Shown in pieces: positions 26,899 through 41,908 of a DNA stretch of 64,000 nt; the stretch's first letter is position 1, and each line of letters opens with the position of its first letter. The stretch comes from Bifiguratus adelaidae (taxonomy: Eukaryota > Mucoromycota > Endogonomycetes > Endogonales), in assembly GCA_002261195.1 (NCBI GenBank), contig MVBO01000014.1, positions 124,001-188,000 of the forward strand, in the 5' to 3' direction. The translations under genes and the position numbers were made by a program. The notes beneath the pieces were generated by a model. The model was not told the origin of the DNA. It saw nothing but the letters and a program-made list of their open reading frames with translations, and ran no database searches.

Positions 26899-27084
26899 AT
26901 TGGTCCATTTCAACAATGGGCCCAACAAGGGACCTTTTCCCGCACATTGTTGCTATAGACCAATCAACCCCGTGTCATCTCTTTGCGACCTGAGAATTAG
27001 GGAGATCTTTGCGCCAGTTCATTGTTGAAACGAAGCCCTCTCATTGGTTATGCCGATCTCCCGCCGTATCCACACGTCTATAAG
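26899..27084 (+). promoter_or_regulatory. Promoter of the CaaX peptide gene
   Basis: It contains three CCAAT boxes (ATTGG 26899-26903, CCAAT 26960-26964, ATTGG 27043-27047). It also has three copies of ATTGTTG in either orientation (26911-26917 as CAACAAT, 26946-26952, 27021-27027). A TATAAG box at 27079-27084 lies 49 bp before the ATG. ATTGTT is the core recognised by many HMG-box proteins. Confidence 0.55.
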
Positions 27085-27132
27085 TACCAACATACTACAT
27101 GGATTCACCATCACATACATCATCAAACAAAC

Positions 27133-27270
27133 ATGCAACCAAATCAAGTTCAAGCACCCATCGCTGCCCTCGAGGCCCCTCAAGCCGAACCCATCGCTGC
27201 TGCTACTGAGGTTGAACAACCTGAACAGATGGTCAATGAAGATACGTGGGGTACATGCTCGATTATGTAA
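27133..27270 (+). CDS. Small CaaX-ended peptide, pheromone-precursor-like
   Basis: 45 aa, no introns, starts MQPNQVQ. The middle is Ala/Glu/Pro/Gln rich and acidic with no signal peptide. The end is NEDTWGTCSIM, a CaaX box with Met at the last position, which favours farnesylation. Size, lack of signal peptide, acidic pro-region, an aromatic residue close to the cysteine and the CaaX end fit fungal a-factor-like lipopeptide precursors. The yeast a-factor precursor also begins MQP and is 36 aa. A TATA box 49 bp upstream and an A/C-rich leader (acaaac before ATG) favour this ATG over the in-frame upstream one at 27022. It is not a G-gamma subunit: it is too short and lacks the coiled coil. Function inferred, not shown. 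Confidence 0.65.
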   Translation: MQPNQVQAPIAALEAPQAEPIAAATEVEQPEQMVNEDTWGTCSIM

Positions 27271-27389
27271 AGCATAGGCTCTCTACTGTTGGTTGACTCC
27301 TTCGCACTATTTAAGGTGGACATAGGGAAAAATGGCGGATAGGTTTTACATACCTAAACGTAAAAAGCTCTTGTTGATGATCAATGGAT

Positions 27390-29006
27390 CTAATATACAA
27401 TGGGCGGCATGGGCGGGCCCGTTAATATATAAATGGGTTTCAGTTCCTTGGCACGTCGTTGCGCTTCACAAGCACATAATCCTGAAACGTGATCTTGGCG
27501 CTTAGCGCAGGTTTGGCAGCAATAGAGACGACCATCCTTAACGTAAGACTGGCTAGTCCCGTGCTTCGCCGCCGTGAGGGAGCAGCCACACCATAGAACC
27601 AAGAGGCAACATCCCGGCTGTGCACATTTTTCATAATGAGAGGTGGGCGCATCACAGACTCTGCAGTGGGCGATGGCGGAAGGATTCACATGAGGCGCCT
27701 GCACCTCGGTCTTTGTGTTCTTCTGGGACGGATATGATATTGGAGGATCCACGGATTGCCGGGCATCAAAGACATAGTTAGCACCGGCAAAGAGAGACGT
27801 TGGTTTGTCCGAGGCTTCGTCTTCTTTCCGGTCGTGAGTGGTAGAAGGAAAGGATTGTAACCATTCGAAGTAATTGTGGATACCGCCTTCAAGCATCACA
27901 ACGTGAGTGGCCAAGTCGTTGGTCTTTTGTGGATCGGGTGGTGTTGATGAGGAGAGAGATCTTTCGAGATAGGCAGAGGCTTTTTCACACCGTATCCCTC
28001 TGTGGATTTGATCGGCGGGATTAGCGACCAAAGTGAGAGGGGAATCGAATTACCATTGTACTTACCCAGTACAATACATGAGGACAGTCTTGCCCCGCAT
28101 AGTATTGCAATTCCGATCAATCCATTCCGGAAGGGCGCCAAACTTTCGAATAGGAGGTAAAACAGCGCCTTGAAAATGGCCAATGCTGGATTCGTAGTAA
28201 TTGCGCGCGTCGAGGATCATGTAATCTTCTTTATTCTCGGCTGCTTGACGAACAAGTCGGTGAAAGTCAGAGGGTGCGAGTTTGGAAATGGTTTCCTTGG
28301 GTGATGTATCGTGTATCCGCAAATCCTTGACACCCAATGGACAGATCTCGTCCACGACTTTGACCGAGAGATTGGGGAATACATGCTTGCAACCCATAGA
28401 AGGCTTAAAGAATGCTTTTCGTACGGCCGGATCCGAACCGTTTTCCGCTGGACCGAGGCGTTTTATCGTCAGGAAATCTATCAGTTGCTCAATGTTCACA
28501 GCCGCTCCTGCTACGGTTGCATTGATGCCTTCGTTGGCTATCCGAACTTTGCCATAAAGGTCCCAATGCGTACATTGCTCGTGAACCGTTTGCGCCAACA
28601 ATGTCGGATCCATAACCGCTGTATACTTGTAGAACAGTATTACTCGAGAAGCACCAGGTTCACACTCGCACGAGAAGCTGATCGGATCAGACGATCCCTG
28701 TACATTGTTGGCGCAAAAGGCAATCGTATGCTCATGTCTACTCACCTTCTCAACACGTCGATGGGAAAAGGTCGCTGCTTGCGTCTTGACCTTGTCGTCG
28801 GTCGCAAATGTTGCTTCCAACTTCTTCAGATCCTCGGAATGTGCACTTGTCGCATGCCGTGCAATGTCTTGCATAGTATCAAAGGTCACATCACAACAAC
28901 ACCACTTTTGTCCTCCATCCTGCGCCTTCTCCTGACGTTTGGAGTACAGAAAGGCGAGGAAAGCTCGTCGTTGAACGATCCTCTCCTTGCCTTTGGATTT
29001 GGACAT
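27390..29006 (-). CDS. Rhodanese-domain protein of the TrhO/TSTD2 type
   Basis: The family includes bacterial TrhO, which hydroxylates uridine-34 of tRNA. About 515 aa in two exons from ATG 29006 (MSKSKGKER), joined by one intron near 28020-28070. The N-terminal part has a C/H region (WCCCDVTFDTMQDIARHATS) of zinc-finger type. It is followed by the acylphosphatase-like part (HWDLYGKVRIANEGINATVA). The rhodanese domain reads DYMILDARNYYE and has the active-site loop MYCTG/GIRCEKAS, with the intron close to the catalytic Cys. The C-terminal Cys-rich zinc region (CRVCDAP...CAQPGCC...CCQTC) matches TSTD2 and TrhO. Confidence 0.87.
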
Positions 29007-29108
29007 GGATAGCAAGAAATAGCAGAGGCGTGATATGATGCTTTGTATGAAGGATGCCAATAGTATACATATTGAGAGAGAGAGCCATGGCCATGACAGA
29101 ATAATGCA

Positions 29109-29624
29109 CTATATACATCGACCGACAGGTCCAACAGCAGGATTGAACACTTCATAGATCTCAGCTTCACCATTGATATGATGGATCAAACTTGGGTCGT
29201 CGCGTTCCAGCTGATCCTTGAACACGCTTGCATTTTCCTTGGCAAAAGACCATGCCCAGGCAATCAGTAGACCGGTGATATTGTGAGTTAAGAGGTGATC
29301 GGCTAAAGACAAAAAGTCTCTGGGTGATAGTTGTGAGGAAGCGGCTGCTAGTGCGGCATAACTGGAGTAGTTGTCGTGAGAGAGGAGATGGCAGATGTCG
29401 TTGATGGTATGTCTCGGGCCAGTAGCGTCTTGTAGACAACTGCGCGCTGTTGGATCGGCTGATGTATGTTGTGCTGTTTTGCCGCTCATAGACTCGTCAT
29501 GGTCACATTCCTTTAGGGCCAGTCGAATAAGTGGAGAGACAGCCTTGTAGGTCTTGCTTTGCGTTGAAGGTACGCCGCAACTCCCTGCTCCACTGAAGCA
29601 TCCTTCGCAGGACTCGCATTCCAT
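29109..29624 (-). CDS. Hypothetical protein, Cys-rich N-terminus
   Basis: 171 aa if started at ATG 29624 (MECESCEGCFSGAGSCG), which gives five Cys in the first 20 residues. The C-terminal half looks like a helical domain (HTINDICHLLSHDNYSSYAA, LSLADHLLTHNITGLLIAW). No family recognised. It lies between the rhodanese gene (start 102 bp downstream) and CHS5, whose start codon is only 76 bp away on the other strand. The frame is open further upstream without an ATG. The amino-acid composition looks coding, but there is no homology to prove it. Confidence 0.45.
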   Translation of the reverse strand: MECESCEGCFSGAGSCGVPSTQSKTYKAVSPLIRLALKECDHDESMSGKTAQHTSADPTARSCLQDATGPRHTINDICHLLSHDNYSSYAALAAASSQLSPRDFLSLADHLLTHNITGLLIAWAWSFAKENASVFKDQLERDDPSLIHHINGEAEIYEVFNPAVGPVGRCI

Positions 29625-29700
29625 CACACGAGAGAAGTGCTGCACGTGACTACTTCGGAACCACCTCTTAAGCAACGCGCCGTGACTCTTCTGGCACACC

Positions 29701-30603
29701 ATGGCTGTAGCAGACACATCGGTCCAATTTACGGTCGGCAAGCTCGATGCTGGCATGGTAATGAGCAGTCCAGAGAGCAAACGGCAGCTATACTCATCCT
29801 GCTTGACATTTAGGCCATCTTGCTCACTGAAGACCACCACTTGATAGAGTTCCCTTCATTGCTCTTGCCAAGCGGTGTTTCGTCTGGTAGCATTGTCAAC
29901 ATCTCTGTTCATCGTAACGTCGACGAAGAAGGACGACAACTACAAGAGTTTTGGGACTTGCAAGAGCTCATCATTAACCAATACGGCAAGACGGCTCCTC
30001 AACCACCGGTATTACGCACGAAAAGCGTTACTCAAACCAGCATTGTGCTAGAATGGGATCCTTTGGAACTGGATACAGCCCAACTTCGAGCCTTGGAAAT
30101 CTACAAGAACAAGACAAAACTTGCTCAGCATCATGTAGATCCATCCGCCAACCAAATCAAGCTCTCAGGGCTCGACGTGGACCATGAATACGAGTTTTAT
30201 CTTGTCCTCAAGACCTCGGCTGGTGCATTCACCTCCAACACCGTCACCACACGTACACACAAGATGGAGAACTTGACGGGCATCAATCTGGCTTTTGGAA
30301 GCTTTGAGGAACGAGAACCGGCCATTTCGGATTTGAAGGCGTTGGTGGAGAAGGTGGGAGCGGAGTGGACGGAAGACGTGACCTCGGATACGACACATTT
30401 GGTGGCTCAAGTACCGGGAGGTGCTAATTATGAAAAGGCCCTGGGTCTTTCGATACCCATCGTCAAGCCAGAGTGGTTGATACAATGTGAAAAGCAAGGC
30501 AAGATGCAGGTAAGTCCATGATAAAGGTATTGTCGAGACGGCACATCTTATGTGGCATTCTTAGGCGGCACTACCTTACTATCTTGTCAATAGTGGGCAA
30601 TAG
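29701..30603 (+). CDS. CHS5: Exomer component Chs5 (short form)
   Basis: Core of exomer, which exports chitin synthase and a few other cargoes from the trans-Golgi. Three exons: 29701-29757, 29814-30509 and 30565-30603, giving 263 aa. The start is confirmed by VQFTVGKLDAGM, joined to AILLTEDHHLIEFPSLLLPS. Then come the FN3 domain (PPVLRTKSVTQTSIVLEW) and the BRCT domain (LALGFSFEERE-like start, DTTHLVAQVPGG, KPEWLIQCEKQGKMQ). The last exon ends soon after the BRCT, so the long low-complexity tail of yeast Chs5 (671 aa) is absent. Confidence 0.93.
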
Positions 30604-30898
30604 ACTCCACCCATATATGCAGTGACGAATTGCAATACATGCACAGCTTTTCACATGTCTTAAAGCCATTCTTTATGAGCAAAACTGGTCGACCTTGTGC
30701 GTGAAACTGTAGTCTTTTCAGATATGATCAGGCATCATCATGTGCTGGGTTTGAGATGGTTCGAAGATTACACACCCCCTTACATATCCTGAGAGGACTA
30801 GCACTGCAACAGAGTAAGGCAAACGATACTTTATTTCTCTTGTCACTATGACATGGCCATTGGAGGTCCGCGAAGGCCCTCAAACATGTATGGCCAAT

Positions 30899-32184
<1,286 letters not shown>

Positions 32185-34446
32185 GGTAGCGAGAAAAGGC
32201 GGTAAAGAACGGTGAACAGGAACAGGTTAGAGTAAGGAAGGCTGAATGGAAGTGATCGGCCATGACTGCTTTTTCGGGTAAGCTTATATCCGAACCTTCA
32301 GAGCGTTGAAGTGATCGAATGCAGACAGGCATGGAGGTGTAGAATGAGAGACGAGTATGACTTTGCACACATGATGAACCCTTGATAAAAGCCATCGACT
32401 ACGTTGAATAGGTAAAACTTGCCTCAGCAAACTTTACACTGTATACAAAATCGAGTCGGTGCAAAAGTTCTGCTTTCACGGGACAACACCACTGGAACAG
32501 CTTGTTAGAGTCCATAGGACTTGTCACAGCACTCATGATCAGAGTTAGCTTGTATAGACTCTTACATTCGAAATACCCTGGAAAGTCTCATTATATTGTT
32601 TATCATCGAACGCGCTTAGAACGGACATTGGCCCTTATCTCTTATGGAGAGTGTAGCAAGGGGCTTTCTCTCTTTCTTTCGCTGACCGACGCATGTGGAC
32701 CTCATATCATGGATATATCTCATTGAGCGCATAGAGACGCGCGTAAATGCGTAACTTGCAGCAGGTTTTGTGCTGTTGTTGTTATCCGCTGAAAAAAGCG
32801 ACAAGTTGGCAAAACTTGCTGTAAGGCATCTACGCCGTCGCATGGTACCTCGTTGGAAGTCATCCTGGGCTCCATGACGACTTTCGACGAATTTTTCCAG
32901 GAGTGAACCACAGAAGGATCCGATTGCTTTCTGAACCCACATGTCTTCTAAGCAGAAACTGACTTTAGAGTACTACTCGTCAACTGCAAGCTGAAGCCAA
33001 TGGATTGAGACAGCAATAGGCGGACATGAAGCAAAGAGAAGAAGGGCACCTTACGCACATTGGACGCACTAAAGAGTCAGATACGATGCCAAATTCAAAG
33101 CAATCAAGGCTCGCAAGAACAACATGACGCCCGACAATTGCGTATGTGCGTCGAGGGGATCCAGAAGGAGACCAGATTGGAACTATAGAGAAAATGGCAA
33201 CAAGGAAGGCGCTGGTGGCGCGTCGAGCGCTTCCTACTTTCGAAGAAAGGCTTCAAGGTCCGCGCCAAGATCTCGCTAACCGACAACGAGGGGAATCGAC
33301 GGCAGGTCGGGAGGTCAGCGGAAGGGCAATGCGGCTGATTACGAGACGGACCTCGAAGGCAAGTAAGTTGAAGTATGCGTCGCTTTCAAACTTCGTTGTT
33401 TATAATATTGCCAATAAATGAGGGAATGCGAGAGGAGGACAAACCGGATTGGAAAAATCTCCATGTATACGCGTACGATACCAGCGTAGACGTCGACGTT
33501 CTCAAGTGATCAACCATAGATGTCGAGATGCTCAAATACAAGGCTTCTGGTCAACCTTGATTCCCTAATGATTGTTCAATAAAACTCTCGATGATACATA
33601 TATTTCAGCCTTGCAGCATCCATATTCCAATGATGGGCCATCCAAAGGCATACTCTACAACACGGATATTCTTCTCAGCTTTATCGTTGTCATGCTTTAG
33701 CCTGCGCAAGGCCGAATCCATCTAGAAACCTTCCGATCCCTGCACAAGAGAGATACAATGGTAATATTTCATCTCCAATAATGAGCCGAGCTCTTTGTAA
33801 AGGAAATCAATGGAATTGCAGGACCAAAGCCAGCTTCGACGTTTGATGGATTGGCTTTGACGCTAAAAGCGCCGCAAAGGAACTATGGCCATAAAACTCA
33901 CTATACCCAGAGCGAAACGTCTTCACCGAAGACGGTATTCTCGTGAACCTTTTGGGCCAAAGGAATTCAGGACATGCGCCGCTTCCCGGATTACAGCATG
34001 AGACTAAGTTGTGCATAGGTCACCAGCCAAAGCAAGGTTTTGACATATATCAACAATACGTGGACTGTCAACAGCACACCAATCCATTGTGTTCGACAAA
34101 CATACACATCTCCAAACCAGGCACGAGAAAGGCCAAAATTCAAGGATGAACTACCATCCGGGTCACCCATTTTGCAGAGAACATTGGCGATTGCGTTCAC
34201 ATACGTCAAACTATCACCCCAAGCCTGGTGTAATGACACAATCGCAGGTTTTACTGACCGATCAGGCTAGTCACACATGTTTATTTTTGATGCGAGACAT
34301 TGACCATTATATTGAATGTTTCACCATGTTCCAGACAAGGTAGGATTTGTTTGTAATTTACATCGTCGAAAAACAAGCATTTGCGAAATTCTGGCTCATT
34401 CATTGCCATACTTTCCGACTGCTTGGGGTGCTCATTGGCATTAGCG
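32185..34446. other. Gene-poor 2.3-kb region
   Basis: No intact gene supported. Part of it (about 32873-33520) looks like decayed coding sequence, described separately. From 33520 to 34440 only random-looking short frames are seen. Confidence 0.5.
32873..33513 (+). pseudogene. Decayed coding tract with in-frame stops
   Basis: The tract contains pieces that read like protein but are in different frames. They include a start-like MTTFDEFFQE at 32873, a Gln/Glu-rich coiled-coil-like piece (RQLQAEANGLRQQ), and VERFLLSKKGFKVRAKISLT near 33224. A C-terminus-like piece ends at 33513 (REEDKPDWKNLHVYAYDTS). Stop codons interrupt the coiled-coil and VERFLL frames: TAG after LRQQ, TAG after ETRLEL, and TGA near 33337. 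No family recognised. Spliced readings were tried but none keeps all pieces open. Confidence 0.35.
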
Positions 34447-34966
34447 ATGATGGAAGGAGAGATAGTCCGCGAGCTGAATTACGTTTCTCGAAAGGCTTCC
34501 TTGGAACGTCGCGTCAAACGTCTCAGCTACGGTTGCATCATCTGCGCCATTGGGATCTTGTGGTGTGTCTTCATCGTCTGGAAATGCAATGCGGTGTGGT
34601 GGATCTTATTTGTTCCCGTAATATTGCTGACATCGGCCTTTGCCGCGCGAGCCGTAAGTGATGCACATGTCGGGATAAGCTACTGACACATCGTAGAAAT
34701 GCCTTCATACTTTGGAGAAGCTCACAGAACTTCCACGCTCAAGGATCGATACATTTGAATTTCAGCCCAATACATTCCTGCAGATACAACATGATCGTTA
34801 CTTGGCAACTTCTGAGCTAGAAAGGCCGCCGCCCACCTACCAAAATACACTCGTCAAGCCGCCTCCATACCATGCCGCGGTACAAGAGGGTTCTAAGTCG
34901 GTCGAAGAGCGAGATTCAATGGACGACGTACCAATGAGCATAATACAGCACAACATGCGGCATTAG
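34447..34966 (+). CDS. Small membrane protein with two PY motifs
   Basis: Starts at the double ATG 34447/34450. Two adjacent hydrophobic segments (YGCIICAIGILWCVFIVW and VWWILFVPVILLTSAFAA) form a membrane hairpin. After a gtaagt intron (about 34653-34695) the soluble tail carries RPPPTYQ and KPPPYHA, both ligands for WW domains. Such tails recruit the Nedd4-type ligase Rsp5 and drive ubiquitin sorting of membrane proteins. No named family recognised; about 155 aa. Confidence 0.7.
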
Positions 34967-35034
34967 ACATGTGGAGATTTATTAGGCGCAGAGCGCGCTT
35001 AGTGTAAATAGTAATATATGTACACAACCTAAAC

Positions 35035-37375
35035 TCACTCTTGCTTTTTCGTGCGTTCTTTCGACGCCAATTGAAGTTGTATGCCTTCTGCGGCTCCGCT
35101 CCACATGAATAATCCAATCCAGAGGGCAAGAACTAGCGGTGCTGTCCAATCTTCAGTAACATTCAGTAAGGCTGCAGTGGATAAAAAGACCGAGGCACCT
35201 GAAAATGGCGCAAAGGGATCTTTTTGCAATATAGCTGCTTCCGCAGGCAGCAAGGAAGGGGTATCGTCTTGAGGGAATGTGGCGGGTAGGGTATGGGATG
35301 ACATGAAGGAGGGTATAAGTGCGCGCTTCGACCTGTGACGAAGCAGTATTGCTGATCTTCTGCGTTCGTCTCGGCTCTGCTTTGAGGATTTCTTGGAGGC
35401 TTGTTCTGCAATATCGGAAGGTTTGGAGCTTGAAGATTTGTCGTCTGCGCTGATCGGCTCTGCTTTCCTTTCAGTCACCGAAGACGGTACAGGGCTCTCG
35501 GCGTTGCCTACTTCCGGCTTTGACTTGTCTTCTGCCTGCGTCACATCCGTCAACCCAGGCTTCGGGGTCTGCGGTTCGCTTTTGGTTGCCTCATCCACTG
35601 GCGAGGTAACCAATGGCTCACCCGTGACGACCGACATCTCCTCTTCTGGCAAGGCTTTGGTATTCACGGAGATGCGTGTCGGCGTTCGCGCAACTTCCGA
35701 ATCGTCCTTCTCTAGAGTGGCATGATCAAGCAGTAACCGATCCAGGAGCTCGTCGTCGGCAGCCATACGTAAGGAATTACGCTTATTGCTCATTAAGATT
35801 TGTGATCGACGCTTAACGGCCTCTAAGGAACTGCGCTTCATGGTCAATTCAGTACTGAGGTCGTTTAGCTCCGCCCCGAGCTCGGAATCGAACTCGGTAC
35901 TGGGCGAAGACATACGGGTATCGTTCTGCATGCCGTTAGTGGACGTGGTCGACATGCTTGATGCGTTTGAAGTCAACGAATCCCGTAGCTTGCCTTCTTC
36001 ACTAGCGTTCTGCTCAACCAGCTGTACAAGGCAGGTCAGTTGGCTTCCTTCGACAGTTTCGGCTGCTTACCGGTTGCATGGCACCAATGCGCTTCTGCAA
36101 GCTTATGAAGCCATCCTCAAGCTCTGCGAGAATACGATCCTTGCTTACTAATTCTCGTTTTAGCATGTCGAGATCAACATCTTTATCTTCCAATTGTCGC
36201 AAGAGTTCAGATTTGACCTCGTCCATCTTTTCCAGCATGGCCTCCAACTCGGATACCTTCTCCGTCAACTTTGCTGTCATGGACTTGCCATTGTTCCAGG
36301 ACGATATGACGGGCCGACAAATGTGTTGTTCCAGGAGGTCAGAATGATCGCCTTCACCATCCGGCGGGGCTGTCATGATGACGTTCTCAGCCGTGATTGG
36401 GGTGTCAGTGTAGACACATTTACCGTTGCATTGAATGTCCCCATGGACCTGGTGTTGCAAAAGATTGATCATTTGCACCAAGTATTCATATTCCGGTCCG
36501 GCATGTCGCATACGTTGAATTTCTTTAGCCTTGTATTCTCGCATGTCCTCTTGCAGTTGCTCATACTCGGCTTTTGTCAATCGGTATAGGCGCTGGAATC
36601 GAACATTCTGTGCACGAAGAGTTGCCACCTCGTTTTCTAGAGCTTGCGTAGACTCCTTGATAAACTTGTCAGCATCTACCTTGAGAAGACGATTTGTTCT
36701 CTGCAACTTGATATTTTGCATAGTGAGCGACTCAATCTGGTTTTCGAGCAAGCGAATACGGGTCGCTTGTTCTCCAGATTGGATCGGCACAGTTGGTTGG
36801 ACTGATAATGATCGTGGGAGGGTCTGGGATTGTCGAGCATTGGCCGCTATAGTGCTTGCACGCTAGATCGACCAGTTAAGCACGGCGTTTCACATTTTTA
36901 TATAACTCAGTCTCACCTGTGAGGTTTTCGGTATGGAATAGTTCATGAGGTTACTGTTGATGCTGAATCGATCGCCTTTGCCAGCGGATGGTATGGGAGC
37001 AATGCCTGCCTCGATTGCTGAAAGCCCGCCTTTTCCAGGATCCGCATCAAGGCTATTGATCGCGTTGGGTATATGTATGGTGGTCGGCAATGCATCCATG
37101 TCATCCGGTGTATAAGGCTGTATCTCTGGATCATTGTCGTCCTCGCCGTCGTACGGGCTAGGCGATCTACGCTCCTCTGTCACGCGAGAGACTCCGGAAC
37201 TGTTGACAAGCGACGGTGCCGGAGAAACACTGGAGGAAAACGGTAGCTTGAGTGAGCGGACTGAGGACCGGTTAGTGCTGGATGCACTTGATCTAATGGA
37301 AGTCTATGGCAGCGATATGAGCGCTCTTGCACTCGACTCAGACGCGCAAGGATTCTTTCTCACCTTGTCCATCAT
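35035..37375 (-). CDS. Tail-anchored coiled-coil protein of unknown function
   Basis: About 690 aa in four exons. Start at the double ATG 37375/37372 (MMDK), joined by a 60-nt intron (37304-37363) to TSIRSSASSTNRSS. A Ser/Pro-rich N-terminus is followed by long coiled coils, RIRLLENQIESLTMQNIKLQ and later KLTEKVSELEAMLEKMDEV, with a short Cys/His insert (DIQCNGKCVY). A Ser/Thr-rich linker follows. A hydrophobic segment near the C-terminus (TAPLVLALWIGLFMW) leaves only a short basic tail. This layout resembles golgin or organelle tethers, but no family match is claimed. Confidence 0.75.
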
Positions 37376-37582
37376 CAGATGTCTTGTTCACCGCAACACG
37401 TACAGATGACGGCGCTCATTCAATCCACACCCAGTGTATCCAATGTTTAAGACAAGGTTCAACTAGGAGACCACGGCGACCAACGCAGACTCGCAAGGTG
37501 TGAAACTTCCACGTCGACAGAAGTACTAACCACTGAAAAGAATAGCCTGTGTAACACCTCGTTTATGGCGATGCAGTTTGCT

Positions 37583-38682
37583 CTATTCCACAAAGTTGCG
37601 CACCTTTTCCAACCACCTCACATACTCTTGCTGTTCCTTGTGCTCAATGTAGTCAGGAATGAATGATGCTAATGCTGCGTTGATACCACGCTCCTCCAAG
37701 TAGCGCTCAAAGAGCGATTGGACATTCTATGACGGATTAATGTGCTTGATCCCTGCTTCCAAAGTCCTACTCACGTCGTCCAACTCATAAAATTCTGGGC
37801 CAAGGTAGGCTGCGCTACGTTCCCACTCGCTCTCAACAGTGTCTCCAAGAGCAGTTTTCGCATCGTCATAATGCGAAATGTTTTGAATGACGAACTCGCC
37901 ATCTTGGGCAATTGTATCGAACGAGAGGACGCCTTTACCAGCTTTTTCTATCGAAACGTGCGCACGTACTGGGAAGGAGGTAGACTCATCTTCCTCATCA
38001 GCAGCGTCCTGATGTGCATGTCAGTCATACATTCAATAAGCGCATAAGACCTACCGCAAGCTCCTTGTCATCGGCCTCCGCGAGTGCTTCCTCTTCCAGC
38101 AGATCCTCCACGTCTTCAGGCTGATTGATGGCAGAAATGGAAAAGTGTACGCGTATACTGCTAAGATAAGTACAAGGCAGTATCGCGCAAAGATTGACTC
38201 ACGTTTCGTTGCCAAACGTTCTGACCAACTCCACTTCGTCTTTACCAGCCGCATCATTCAACTAAGCATAGAACAACTCAGCATGCCATTCCATAGTCTT
38301 TATCATGGTCACAGCTTACCTTGAAAGAATTCGCTTCCAAAAACTCCTTGACAAATGGTTCGTGTTCGGCAGTGTCGCTTTCTTTCTCGTACTTGAGTTC
38401 TTCGTCCAGCTGGTGACAGAGATCTTGATCCACTATAGGACTGTAAGTACACGTTTATCCAATGTTTGTCAGAGTCCTCTTGCCTGCACCACTACCAAAC
38501 ACTCTAGTACTGGCCATAAAGGATCTGGCATTGACCCCGCTTGCTTGTCGGATCAATGGTCGCGATCCGAGAGCTGAGGCTTTCGCCAGACCTGTAGTGG
38601 TCTGCAAGCGACCAAGAGAAAGGACTTGTCCTGCACCCAAGCGCGAAGTAAGCTTCAAGAGACCCAGTGCTCGTCCCGCCAT
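37583..38682 (-). CDS. MAM33: Mitochondrial acidic matrix protein Mam33 (p32/C1QBP family)
   Basis: Matrix protein that supports mitochondrial translation. Six exons. ATG 38682 gives a basic presequence (MAGRALGLLKLTSRLGAGQV). The mature part has DQDLCHQLDEELKYEKESD, VHFSISAINQ, acidic EDLLEEEALAEADDKELA, SIEKAGKGVLSFDTIAQDGE and the C-terminal signature FERYLEERGINAALASFIP then YVRWLEKVRNF. The first intron boundary is uncertain: either GT (gtagtg) or GC (gcaaga) donors keep frame with the acceptor before GTGGATCAAG. It lies 60 bp from the SSL2 stop on the same strand. Confidence 0.9.
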
Positions 38683-38742
38683 TGGTAACAAGTTGAACAA
38701 TGAAAATGTGACTGAGTCTATTTACATCAATGCATGGAACAC

Positions 38743-41766
<3,024 letters not shown>

Positions 41767-41908
41767 GACAGAAAAGAACACCTTTCGGCACCACAGAGGC
41801 GCAGTCAATTAAGGGTAAGCGAAGATTAATGAATTAACTAATGTGAAGTCACGTGCCGTGAAAAATGTTCTGCTTACACTTCTGGCGCGCTCTCTTTGGC
41901 TATTGACC

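Noticed and set aside
30757..30770. GGTTCGAAG resembling a tRNA B box
   Set aside because: No A box or cloverleaf can be drawn around it.
33146..33421. 91-codon plus-strand frame
   Set aside because: Arg-rich translation looks like an out-of-frame reading of the decayed tract rather than a gene.
38470..38520. A fifth GC-AG intron (donor gcaaga) in MAM33
   Set aside because: A GT donor (gtagtg) just upstream also keeps the frame, so a GC donor is not required.
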